Below, piece by piece: positions 1 to 6,695 of a DNA stretch of 6,695 nucleotides. The stretch is from DAIDKA01 sp035943195. Lineage in GTDB: Bacteria; Pseudomonadota; Gammaproteobacteria; Steroidobacterales; Steroidobacteraceae. The stretch lies in contig DASZCK010000147.1 of the NCBI GenBank assembly GCA_035943195.1, positions 1-6,695 of the forward strand, given 5' to 3'. The position numbers and the translations under genes were made by a program. The stretch's first letter is position 1; the number at the start of each line of letters is the position of its first letter. The notes below the pieces were generated by a model. The model was not told where the DNA came from. It worked only from the letters and a program-made list of their open reading frames with translations, and did not search any database.

Positions 1-732
1 GCCCGGGTCGCTGGCGGGGGTCAGGTGTGAGAGGTCAACGCCGTGGCGGGTAAAGACTTCCTGCGGCAGCCAGCAGGCGCCGCGGCTGCGGTCCTCCCAC
101 ACATCCTTGAGGATGTTGGTCATCTGCAGTCCCTGCGCGAAGGAGGGCGCAAGCCGCGACAGTTCGGCGCGCTGCCGCTCGATATCCGCCGAATGGCTGC
201 AGAACAATTCGGTGAGCATCTCGCCGACGACGCCGGCGACGTAGTAGCAGTAACTGTCCAGGTCCGTCACGGTATCCAGGCCGCGAACGCTGGCGGTGCG
301 CTGGAACTGATGCATGCCATGACACATGGTGTCGACACAGTGGCGGATGGCGGCCTGCTGGCGCATGGGCAGCTGGCGGGTGACGCGGATCACGCGCGCC
401 AGATTGATGATGAGTTCGCGCTCGGCGGGAATGGTCCACTGCGACAGCTTGTCCGCGAGGTCCGTCCCGAGCAGCTGCGCATCGGCCACTCCCGCCACCG
501 CGTCCGAAAATCGCTCCATGTACAGGAGCGTGTCGGGCGGCGCGATCTGCGGCTCGTCCTCGATTGTGTCGGCCACGCGACATAGGAGGTAGGCGTTGGT
601 GACCGAACGGCTCAGGTCCGGAGGCAGCTGCGGAATGGTCAACGCGAAGGTGCGCGAGACCGCCGGCAGGATCTGCTCCTGGTAAGCCTCATCGGAATGG
701 CCCGGATCACTGGATTTTATCTGTCGGACCAT
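1..732 (-). CDS. Squalene/phytoene synthase family protein, probable squalene synthase (C terminus cut by window edge)
   Basis: This is a trans-isoprenyl diphosphate synthase of the head-to-head class. The family condenses two farnesyl diphosphates to squalene, or two geranylgeranyl diphosphates to phytoene, using Mg2+ bound by two Asp-rich motifs. The 244 visible residues contain SRTFALTIPQLP (26-37), the first Asp-rich motif DTIED (55-59), the conserved YCYYVAGVVGEMLTELF helix (161-177) and the second Asp-rich motif in NILKDVWED (206-214), followed by a WLP segment. The YCYYVAGVVG and NILKDVWED wording looks closer to squalene synthases than to phytoene synthases, but that is a judgement by eye. 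About 100 or more C-terminal residues are missing. The ATG at 732 gives a normal short N-terminal arm, although no Shine-Dalgarno precedes it; the frame stays open upstream, with a weaker GTG at 798. It starts 79 nt after parC on the same strand. The product could feed hopanoids, sterols or carotenoids. Confidence 0.88.
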   Translation of the reverse strand, partial: MVRQIKSSDPGHSDEAYQEQILPAVSRTFALTIPQLPPDLSRSVTNAYLLCRVADTIEDEPQIAPPDTLLYMERFSDAVAGVADAQLLGTDLADKLSQWTIPAERELIINLARVIRVTRQLPMRQQAAIRHCVDTMCHGMHQFQRTASVRGLDTVTDLDSYCYYVAGVVGEMLTELFCSHSADIERQRAELSRLAPSFAQGLQMTNILKDVWEDRSRGACWLPQEVFTRHGVDLSHLTPASDPG

Positions 733-811
733 TGTGACCGCTAGGCTACTGGTTTCATACCACTTTGCCAAACCACCGCACTGAAACAGGGCAGGCACCC
801 ACCCGGCACTC

Positions 812-3067
812 TTATGCGCCCGGCGGCCGCGCCTCGAGGCGGTCAATTTTCCGAGGCCATCCGCGACGCAGAACGCTGCCCCGCTGGGCACGTTGACCCC
901 GGTAGTCCTTGAGTTCAGCCCACTCCAGGGTTTTGCACTGATCTGCTGCCCAGAGCAACAGTGCCCCGCCCTTGGGTACCACCGTGATACCCGCGAGGTA
1001 TTCCTGCCTTTGGGCAAGCTTCTTGCTGCTTATGTCGTAGAGCTTGTTGCCCTTGCCCCGAGGCATCTCCGGGACGTCAGCTACCGGAAAGACCAGCAGC
1101 TTGCCCTCATTGCTGACGGCCGCCAGCAGGGCATCCGGCGCCGCTACCAGCGCCGGCGGCAGCACCAGCGCCGCCTCCGGCACGTTGAGCACGGTTTTGC
1201 CGGCACGCCGATCGGTGACCAGATCCTTGAAGCGCGCGATGAAACCGTAACCCGCATCGCTGGCGAGCAGCCACAGATCCTCGGCCTCGCCCAGCATGAC
1301 GCCGGCGAAGCGCGCGCCGTCCGGCGGGTTCAGGCGGCCCGACAACGGCTCGCCCTGGCCGCGCGCCGACGGCAGGGAATGCGCCGGCAGTGTGTAGGTA
1401 CGGCCGGTACTGTCGATGAATACCGCGTTCTGCAGGCTGCGGCCACGCGCCGCGCTCTGGAAGGCATCGCCCTCCTTGTAGGACAGAGTCAGCGGATCGA
1501 TATCGTGACCCTTGGCGGAACGCGCGAAGCCGCCCGTGGACAACACCACCGTGACCGGCTCATTGGCGATCAGCGACGTCTCATCAATCGCCTGGGCCGC
1601 CTCGCGCTCGACGATCTTGGTGCGTCGCTCATCGCCATGACGCTCCGCATCGGCCCGGATTTCGCTTGCCACGAGCTTGCGCAGCTTGGCCTTGCTCCCG
1701 AGCAGCGCTTCGATATCGGATTTCTCCTGCGCCAGCGCTTTCTGCTCGTCACGGATCTTCATCTCCTCGAGCTTCGCGAGGTGCCGCAGGCGCGTATTCA
1801 GGATCTCCTCGGCCTGTTCGTCCGAGAGCCTGAAGCGCTTGATGAGCACCGGCTTGGGCTCATCCTCGCGGCGGATGATGCGAATCACCTCATCCAGGTT
1901 CAGGAAGGCGATCAGCATGCCGTCCAGGATGTGCAGCCGGCGGTCGACCTTGTCGAGCCGGAACTGCAGGCGCCGGGTCACGGTTGCCGTGCGGAACTCC
2001 AGCCACCCGGTGAGTATCTCGCGCAGCCCCATGACCCGCGGGCGGCCATCCAGCCCGATGATGTTCAGGTTCACACGATAGCTGCGCTCCAGATCCGTGG
2101 TCGCGAACAGGTGTTTCATCACCTCGTCGAGATCGACGCGGTTGGAGCGCGGCACGATCACCAGGCGGGTGGCATTCTCGTGATCGGACTCATCGCGCAG
2201 GTCCTCGACCATCGGCAGCTTCTTGGCGCGCATCTGCTCGGCGATCTGCTCGATCACCTTGGTGGGCGAGACCTGCCAGGGGAAGGCATTGACGACGACG
2301 TTGCCGTCCTCGATCACGTACGTGGCACGGGCCTTGAAACTGCCCACGCCCTTTTCATAGAACTCCTTCAGGTCCGCCCGCGGAGAGATGATCTCCGCAC
2401 CCGTGGGCAGATCCGGCCCCTTGATGAACTTCATCAGTTGCGCGGTGCTCGCCTCGGGCTCCTCGAGCAGATGAATGCAGGCATTGGCGACTTCGCGCAG
2501 GTTGTGCGGCGGAATGTCGGTCGCCATGCCGACAGCGATGCCGGTGGTGCCGTTCAGCAGCAGGTTGGGCAGGCGCGCCGGCAGGATCTGCGGCTCCTCG
2601 CGCGTGCCGTCGTAATTCGGCACCCAGTCGACGGTGCCATCGGACAGCTCGCTCAGCAGCACCTCGGCATAGCGCGTGAGCCGCGCCTCGGTGTAGCGCA
2701 TGGCGGCGAAGGATTTCGGGTCATCCTGCGAGCCCCAGTTGCCCTGACCATCCACGATCGGATAACGGTAGGAGAACGACTGCGCCATGAGCACCATGGC
2801 CTCATAACAGGCCGAGTCCCCGTGCGGGTGAAACTTGCCCAGCACGTCGCCGATGGTCAGCGCGGCTTTCTTGTGCTTGTTGGCCGAGGCCAGGCCCAGC
2901 TCACCCATGGCATAGGTGATGCGGCGCTGCACCGGCTTCAGACCGTCGCCGAGTGCCGGCAGTGCGCGGTCGAGGATCACGTACATCGAATAATCGAGAT
3001 AGGCCTTCTCGGTGAAGGCACGCAGCGGCTGGCGTTCCACGCCCTCGAAGTTCAGTTCGTCCTGCAT
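812..3067 (-). CDS. parC: DNA topoisomerase IV subunit A (ParC)
   Basis: ParC is the DNA-breaking subunit of topoisomerase IV (ParC2ParE2), which decatenates replicated chromosomes and relaxes supercoils. The 751-aa length is almost that of E. coli ParC (752). The winged-helix and tower core starts with the FTEKAYLDYSMYVI region (18-31). The active-site Arg-Tyr is R124/Y125 in AAMRYTE, and the DNA-intercalating isoleucine is I177 in NGTTGIAVGMATDIPPHN. The quinolone-determining segment HPHGDSACYE carries S85 and E89, equivalent to E. coli S80 and E84, both wild type. A charged coiled-coil region lies at about 405-500. The C-terminal DNA-wrapping beta-pinwheel begins near 505 and has the ParC-type LPSARGQGEPL (565-575). 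The canonical GyrA box QRRGGKG is absent, which argues for ParC over GyrA. The ATG lies 3 nt after the parE stop and has an AGGTG Shine-Dalgarno. Confidence 0.97.
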   Translation of the reverse strand: MQDELNFEGVERQPLRAFTEKAYLDYSMYVILDRALPALGDGLKPVQRRITYAMGELGLASANKHKKAALTIGDVLGKFHPHGDSACYEAMVLMAQSFSYRYPIVDGQGNWGSQDDPKSFAAMRYTEARLTRYAEVLLSELSDGTVDWVPNYDGTREEPQILPARLPNLLLNGTTGIAVGMATDIPPHNLREVANACIHLLEEPEASTAQLMKFIKGPDLPTGAEIISPRADLKEFYEKGVGSFKARATYVIEDGNVVVNAFPWQVSPTKVIEQIAEQMRAKKLPMVEDLRDESDHENATRLVIVPRSNRVDLDEVMKHLFATTDLERSYRVNLNIIGLDGRPRVMGLREILTGWLEFRTATVTRRLQFRLDKVDRRLHILDGMLIAFLNLDEVIRIIRREDEPKPVLIKRFRLSDEQAEEILNTRLRHLAKLEEMKIRDEQKALAQEKSDIEALLGSKAKLRKLVASEIRADAERHGDERRTKIVEREAAQAIDETSLIANEPVTVVLSTGGFARSAKGHDIDPLTLSYKEGDAFQSAARGRSLQNAVFIDSTGRTYTLPAHSLPSARGQGEPLSGRLNPPDGARFAGVMLGEAEDLWLLASDAGYGFIARFKDLVTDRRAGKTVLNVPEAALVLPPALVAAPDALLAAVSNEGKLLVFPVADVPEMPRGKGNKLYDISSKKLAQRQEYLAGITVVPKGGALLLWAADQCKTLEWAELKDYRGQRAQRGSVLRRGWPRKIDRLEARPPGA

Positions 3068-3070
3068 GGC

Positions 3071-4966
3071 TTACACCTGCACCTCGGCCAGATTGCCATT
3101 GGCTTCCAGCCACTCGCGACGGTCACCGGCGCGCTTCTTGGCGAGCAGCATGTCCATGAGCTGGTCGGTCTTGTCGGCCGCATCCACGGTCAGCTGTACC
3201 AGCCGGCGGGTGCGCGGGTCGATGGTGGTCTCGCGCAGCTGCGAGGGGTTCATCTCACCCAGGCCCTTGAAGCGGGTGACCTGCGGCTTGGTGCGCGGAC
3301 TCTCCTTGGCAATGCGCGCCACCACCTGATTGCGCTCGGCCTCATCCAGTGCGTAGTGGACCTGCTTGCCCGCATCGATGCGGTACAACGGCGGCATGGC
3401 GACATGGATATGGCCATTGGTCACCAGTGGGCGGAAGTGCCGCAGGAACAGCGCGCACAGCAAAGTGGCGATGTGCGCGCCATCGGAGTCGGCATCGGCG
3501 AGTATGCAGATCTTGTGATAGCGCAGCTGTGACAGGTCGGTCGAGCCCGGATCGACGCCGATGGCGACGCTGATGTCGTGCACTTCCTGGGAGGAGGAGA
3601 TGGAGTGAGCATCCAGCTCCCAGGTGTTCAGGATCTTGCCGCGCAACGGCATGATGGCCTGGAATTCGCGTTCGCGCGCCTGCTTGGCGCTGCCACCGGC
3701 CGAATCGCCCTCCACCAGGAACAGCTCCGAACGGCGCGGTTCCTGACTGGTGCAGTCGGCGAGCTTGCCGGGCAGCGCCGGACCGCCGGACACCCGCTTG
3801 CGCACGACGCGCTGCGCGGCGCGCGCCCGCTCCTGCGCATTGGCGATGGCGAACTGGGCGATCTTCTCTCCCGCATCTGCGTGGCCGTTCAGCCACAGCG
3901 CCATGGAATCGCGTACGAAGCCTTCGACGACGCCGGCCGCATCGCGCGATGCCAGCCGCTCCTTCATCTGGCCGGCGAACTGCGGTTCGCGGATCTTCAA
4001 TGACAGCACGTAGCAGCACTTGTCCCAGACATCTTCCGGGGTCAGCTTGATGCCGCGCGGCACGAGATTGCGGAACTCACAGAACTCGCGCACCGCCTGC
4101 GCGAGGCCCGAGCGCAGTCCGTTGACGTGGGTGCCCCCTTCGGCGGTGGGAATCAGATTCACATAGCTTTCGCCGAACACCGCAGGAATATTGGGCGCCC
4201 ACAGGAGCGCATAGCCCACCGCATCGGTCTCCCCCTCGCGGGCGGCCGTGATGGGCTCGGCGGGTAAGCGCTCGGTGGATTCCAGCTCCTCGAGCAGGTA
4301 GGCGCCCAGATCGCCACTGTAGAACCACTCATCCTTCTCGCCCGTGGCTTCATTCTTGAAGGTAATGCGCAGGCCCGGACAGAGCACCGCCTTCGCCTTG
4401 AGCATATGGCGCAGCTGCGGTACGGAGAACTTGTCGGAGTCGAAGAATTTCGGGTCCGGCCAGAAGCACACCGTCGTTCCGGTATTGCGCTGGCCCACGG
4501 TGCCGATCACGGCGAGCTTGGTGCTCACCTTCCCGTCCTTGAAGGTGATGCGGTATTCCTTGCCGCCGCGGCGGATGGTGCATTCCAGGCGCGAGCTCAA
4601 GGCATTGACCACCGAGACGCCGACCCCGTGCAGGCCGCCCGAGAACTTGTAAGCGGCTTTCTCCGAGAACTTTCCGCCGGCGTGCAGCCGGGTGAGAATG
4701 AGTTCGACGCCGCTCACTTTCTCCTGCGGATGGATGTCCACCGGCATGCCACGACCGTTGTCGATGACCTCCAGTGAGCCGTCCTTGAACAGTGTGACGT
4801 CGATCTCGGTGCAGTAGCCCGAGATAGCCTCATCGACGCTGTTGTCGACGACCTCGTGGGCCAGATGGTTTGGCCGCTGGGTGTGCGTGTACATGCCCGG
4901 GCGACGGCGCACGGGCTCCAATCCTGAGAGGACTTCGATGTCTGAGGCGGTGTAGCTTTGACTCAT
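3071..4966 (-). CDS. parE: DNA topoisomerase IV subunit B (ParE)
   Basis: ParE is the ATPase and TOPRIM subunit of topoisomerase IV. The 631 aa match E. coli ParE (630) and lack the extra insert of gammaproteobacterial GyrB. The GHKL ATPase domain shows E38 (general base) and N42 in HEVVDN, DNGRGMP (69-75) and GGLHGVGVSVVNALS (110-124). The transducer has EGGTHVNGLRSGL (276-288) and a catalytic-loop lysine K335, here in QMK instead of the usual QTK. The TOPRIM domain shows EGDSAGG (419-425), PLRGKILNTWE (440-450) and DADSDG (491-496). RFKGLGEMNP lies at 565-574. The quinolone positions SQE (459-461) look wild type. I chose the ATG at 4966, which gives MSQSYTASDIEVLSGLEPVR as in other ParE proteins. 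An in-frame GTG at 5008 would add 14 poorly conserved-looking residues. Neither start has a good Shine-Dalgarno. Confidence 0.97.
   Translation of the reverse strand: MSQSYTASDIEVLSGLEPVRRRPGMYTHTQRPNHLAHEVVDNSVDEAISGYCTEIDVTLFKDGSLEVIDNGRGMPVDIHPQEKVSGVELILTRLHAGGKFSEKAAYKFSGGLHGVGVSVVNALSSRLECTIRRGGKEYRITFKDGKVSTKLAVIGTVGQRNTGTTVCFWPDPKFFDSDKFSVPQLRHMLKAKAVLCPGLRITFKNEATGEKDEWFYSGDLGAYLLEELESTERLPAEPITAAREGETDAVGYALLWAPNIPAVFGESYVNLIPTAEGGTHVNGLRSGLAQAVREFCEFRNLVPRGIKLTPEDVWDKCCYVLSLKIREPQFAGQMKERLASRDAAGVVEGFVRDSMALWLNGHADAGEKIAQFAIANAQERARAAQRVVRKRVSGGPALPGKLADCTSQEPRRSELFLVEGDSAGGSAKQAREREFQAIMPLRGKILNTWELDAHSISSSQEVHDISVAIGVDPGSTDLSQLRYHKICILADADSDGAHIATLLCALFLRHFRPLVTNGHIHVAMPPLYRIDAGKQVHYALDEAERNQVVARIAKESPRTKPQVTRFKGLGEMNPSQLRETTIDPRTRRLVQLTVDAADKTDQLMDMLLAKKRAGDRREWLEANGNLAEVQV
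3074..3078 (-). promoter_or_regulatory. Ribosome binding site of parC inside the end of parE
   Basis: An AGGTG on the minus strand sits 6 nt upstream of the parC ATG, within the last parE codons and just before its TAA stop. A second GAGGTG lies at 3085-3080 but is too far away to be the main site. The placement suggests that ribosomes ending parE can re-initiate on parC, which would help balance the two subunits. The coupling is inferred. Confidence 0.6.
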
Positions 4967-5018
4967 CGCTTTGATAAATGGAATGGCGGGTGACAGGTCG
5001 CCGCCCACGGGTGGCGCG

Positions 5019-5024
5019 ATCTTA
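5019..5024 (-). promoter_or_regulatory. Possible -10 element upstream of parE
   Basis: The 86-nt gap between the DUF3501 gene and parE contains TAAGAT on the minus strand, a 5/6 match to the sigma-70 -10 consensus TATAAT. I see no convincing TTGACA-like -35 at 16-18 nt. A start site about 7 nt downstream would leave a leader of roughly 45 nt before the ATG at 4966, and would make the alternative GTG at 5008 almost leaderless, so it mildly supports the ATG. An AT-containing hexamer in GC-rich DNA can arise by chance. Confidence 0.25.
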
Positions 5025-5052
5025 GCAGACGCCTAGAAAAAGACGGTCTTAG

Positions 5053-5637
5053 TCAGTTGAAGTCGCCCACGAGCGACTCGCGGATGCGCTCGGCGACCGG
5101 TTCCACGACGTGCCGGTAGTGCTCGTGATCACAACCGGCTGCCAGGGCCGCGTGATTCTTGAGGGCGCCGCGCATGGCTGTCGCCAGCTCGAAACGCAGG
5201 AAGTGCACGGCCGAGGTCTTCTCGTCATTCTCACGCGCCAGATCCTCATCGGCGATGGCGAACACCTTCTCGAAGCCTGCCACCTGCACCCAGCAGCGTG
5301 CTTCGACCCCCCGCAGGTCCATCAGCTGCACGCGCCGCACGGCTTCGTCCGGGAACTCCAGCAGCAGCGTCGCCTTCCAGTTGCCGCCGTCGGGAATCAG
5401 CGGGTTGTACGCGCTCAGCTCCTCCGCGATGCCTTCGGCTTCGAAAACCTTCTCGGCGCGCAGCATTTCCTGGATCTGGTACTGGATGGTGAGCCGATCC
5501 TCGAAGCACCAGGTCATGTTGGGTCCTAGACCTAAGCGCCGGCGGCTCTTGTGGTCCAGTACCTGCGTACGGAATTCGTTACGCCGGCGGGCGTATTCTT
5601 CAAGGCTCAGGAGTTGGTTCGCGGTCAGCTTTTCCAT
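5053..5637 (-). CDS. DUF3501 family protein
   Basis: I recognise this 194-aa protein as the DUF3501 family, whose biochemical role is not established as far as I know. It has no signal peptide or membrane segment and should be cytoplasmic. Visible features are an N-terminal basic stretch (about 15-35) and a polar helix around WCFEDRLTIQYQIQEMLRAE (43-62) with E46, R48, Q55 and E57. A Gly/Asn turn PDGGNWKATLLLEFP (82-96) follows, then an RxxQLMDLRGVE strand region (102-112), KTSAVHFLRFEL (140-151), and a C-terminal CDHEHY patch (169-174) rich in possible metal ligands. The gene starts 11 nt after the Fe-S oxidoreductase, and its Shine-Dalgarno overlaps that gene's stop, so the two are almost certainly co-transcribed. 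DUF3501 genes are commonly found beside such Fe-S proteins, often with a rubrerythrin, which suggests a redox or oxidative-stress role. That role is inferred. Confidence 0.85.
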   Translation of the reverse strand: MEKLTANQLLSLEEYARRRNEFRTQVLDHKSRRRLGLGPNMTWCFEDRLTIQYQIQEMLRAEKVFEAEGIAEELSAYNPLIPDGGNWKATLLLEFPDEAVRRVQLMDLRGVEARCWVQVAGFEKVFAIADEDLARENDEKTSAVHFLRFELATAMRGALKNHAALAAGCDHEHYRHVVEPVAERIRESLVGDFN

Positions 5638-5644
5638 CCTTCGA

Positions 5645-5649
5645 TCCTT
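5645..5649 (-). promoter_or_regulatory. Ribosome binding site of the DUF3501 gene overlapping the upstream stop codon
   Basis: AAGGA on the minus strand lies 7 nt before the ATG at 5637, and its first base is the last base of the TGA stop of the Fe-S oxidoreductase gene. This is a good Shine-Dalgarno at ideal spacing. It decides the DUF3501 start and suggests translational coupling of the pair. Confidence 0.7.
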
Positions 5650-6695
5650 CAGATTCCGTACGCCAATCGCAGCAGCTTCAGGGGATGCTCGGGCCCCTGG
5701 CCGTCGGGCAGCAGGCTTTCGATCTGATGGCCCGCCATGGGGCAGTCGCTGGTGTAGTGCGCGGGCGCGGCCTTCTGCACCCGCGTCGCCACGGGCTGGC
5801 CGATCTTGACCGACGCCGCCCGGAATTCCTGCTTTACCGCGTAGGTGCCATCGTGCCCCGAACAGCGCTCGATGACATCCACGGTGGTGTCGGGCACCAG
5901 CCGCAGGACGTCGCGGGTCTTAAGTCCGATGTTCTGCACCCGCAGATGGCAGGGAACGTGGTAGCTGAGCTTGCCCAGCGAGGTCTTGAACCCGGTTTTG
6001 AACTTGCCGGCCTTGTGCCACAGCATCAGGTACTCAAACGGGTCATAGATGCGCGCCGCCACTGCCTTCACATCCGCGTCGTCCGGAAACATCAGCGGCA
6101 GTTCCTGCTTGAACATCAGCACACAGCTGGGAATAGGCGCGACGATGTCGAAACCCGCGGCGATCACGGCCAGCAGCTGCGGAATGTTCTCTTCCTTGTA
6201 GGCCGCCACCGTCGCCAGGTCGCCAAGCTCCAGGCGCGGCATGCCGCAGCAGCGTTCCTTGGGCACCAGCCGCACCGCAATGTCGTTGTGGTTGAACACG
6301 GCCACCAGGTCCGTGGCCAGGTCCGGCTCGTTGCGGTTGCCGTAGCAGGTCGCGAACAAGGCGACGCGGCCGCGGATGTCCTCGCGTGACACTGGCGCGG
6401 ACCCCGGCCCCGACGCCAGCACCGGCACCAGCGGCCCGTTCAGAGCGGACAGGCGACTGCGCGCCGTGCGGGCATGAAACCGTGGTAGGGGCGCATCCCG
6501 GGCGACGCCGAGCGTCTTTTCCAGGAGGGCGCGTACCGGCTTGAGGCGATTGACGGCGTTGACGACCTCGGCGACCACCGGAATGCCGGCGATACGCCCC
6601 ACCGCCTCAGTCGAGGCCAGCACCCGGTCACGGACACTGAAGCCTTCCTGGTTGGCGCGGGTGGCCTTGGCGCGCAGCATGAGGTGCGGGAAGTC
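5649..6695 (-). CDS. Heterodisulfide-reductase-like (Fe-S) oxidoreductase with two CCG cysteine modules (N terminus outside window)
   Basis: This is the C-terminal 348 residues of a GlpC/HdrB-type iron-sulfur protein. The frame is open through the right edge and begins DFPHLMLRAKA, an internal segment of such proteins, so the Met at 6680 is probably not the start. Counting from that Met, the first CCG module has C112 in ATCYGN, CCG at 144-146 (31 residues between, as in the CX31-38CCG pattern) and C186 in IPSCV. The second has C244 in HVPCHLR, C273 in CSGHDG and C313 in SDCPMAG, so CSG replaces CCG. Family members usually carry ferredoxin-type [4Fe-4S] motifs near the N terminus, which would be off the edge. 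No transmembrane segment is visible; it probably acts in the cytoplasm or at the inner membrane face, passing electrons to an unknown partner. It is not confidently GlpC itself, since no glpA or glpB is seen. The DUF3501 gene follows after 11 nt. Confidence 0.88.
   Translation of the reverse strand, partial: DFPHLMLRAKATRANQEGFSVRDRVLASTEAVGRIAGIPVVAEVVNAVNRLKPVRALLEKTLGVARDAPLPRFHARTARSRLSALNGPLVPVLASGPGSAPVSREDIRGRVALFATCYGNRNEPDLATDLVAVFNHNDIAVRLVPKERCCGMPRLELGDLATVAAYKEENIPQLLAVIAAGFDIVAPIPSCVLMFKQELPLMFPDDADVKAVAARIYDPFEYLMLWHKAGKFKTGFKTSLGKLSYHVPCHLRVQNIGLKTRDVLRLVPDTTVDVIERCSGHDGTYAVKQEFRAASVKIGQPVATRVQKAAPAHYTSDCPMAGHQIESLLPDGQGPEHPLKLLRLAYGI

Noticed and set aside
35..583. Open frames of about 180 codons on both strands near the left end.
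   Set aside because: Both overlap the squalene/phytoene synthase family frame, which carries the real conserved motifs. The alternative translations are low-complexity Arg/His/Ala-rich or lack family features.
750..787. Two mutually exclusive inverted repeats in the gap after parC: TGGTTT/AAACCA (750-755 with 770-775) and GTTTCA/TGAAAC (752-757 with 782-787).
   Set aside because: The arms are only 6 bp with long loops and no T-run follows. Such pairs are expected by chance, so I call neither a terminator nor a switch.
893..3532. An 879-codon open frame on the plus strand, antisense to parC and the end of parE.
   Set aside because: It lies opposite two certain genes that share a reading frame, so GC-rich codon use keeps the antisense frame open. 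The translation is rich in His, Gln, Arg and Leu and shows no recognisable domain.
4967..5008. An upstream GTG start that would lengthen ParE by 14 residues.
   Set aside because: It has no Shine-Dalgarno, the extra residues do not resemble ParE N termini, and the ATG at 4966 gives the normal start and length.
5037..5078. Possible terminator after the DUF3501 gene: a 6-bp stem (AGTCGC/GCGACT, 5061-5066 with 5073-5078) and a T-run at 5041-5037.
   Set aside because: The stem lies within the coding end and is about 19 nt from the T-run. The small AAGA/TCTT pairing next to the T-run is too short, so it does not fit an intrinsic terminator.
5649..6680. Treating the Met at 6680 as the true start of the Fe-S oxidoreductase.
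   Set aside because: The frame stays open to the window edge, the codons just upstream give DFPHL, which belongs to the conserved interior of the family, and the N-terminal cluster motifs would be missing.

Overview
The window comes from a GC-rich bacterial chromosome, most likely a gammaproteobacterium. The ParE and ParC proteins have the lengths (631 and 751 aa) and motif sets of the gammaproteobacterial enzymes. The lineage within that class (for example Chromatiales, Nevskiales or Xanthomonadales relatives) is inferred and cannot be fixed without a database search. All five genes I can support lie on the minus strand, so they read from high to low coordinates. Nothing on the plus strand is convincing.

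In transcription order the layout is as follows. (1) Positions 6695-5649 hold the C-terminal 348 residues of a heterodisulfide-reductase-like (Fe-S) oxidoreductase with two CCG-type cysteine modules; its N terminus lies outside the window. (2) Positions 5637-5053 encode a DUF3501-type protein of 194 aa, 11 nt downstream, with a Shine-Dalgarno placed over the previous stop codon. (3) After an 86-nt gap come parE (4966-3071) and parC (3067-812), the two subunits of topoisomerase IV, separated by 3 nt. (4) After a 79-nt gap comes the N-terminal 244 residues of a squalene/phytoene synthase family protein (732-1), cut by the window edge.

The genes form three functional units. The Fe-S oxidoreductase and the DUF3501 protein are probably co-translated partners in a poorly characterised redox module. 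ParE supplies the ATPase and TOPRIM parts, and ParC the DNA-cleaving and DNA-wrapping parts, of topoisomerase IV, which decatenates daughter chromosomes. The squalene/phytoene synthase family enzyme probably condenses two farnesyl diphosphates and would feed hopanoid, sterol or carotenoid synthesis. No clear terminator separates parC from it, so read-through is possible.

Most of the window is ordinary housekeeping DNA. I see no mobile element, CRISPR array, RNA gene, prophage or repeat family. The best candidate for incompletely described biology is the Fe-S oxidoreductase/DUF3501 pair. Smaller points worth checking are a QTK-to-QMK change in the ParE ATPase loop, a CSG in place of CCG in the second cysteine module, and the squalene-synthase-like motifs next to the topoisomerase operon.
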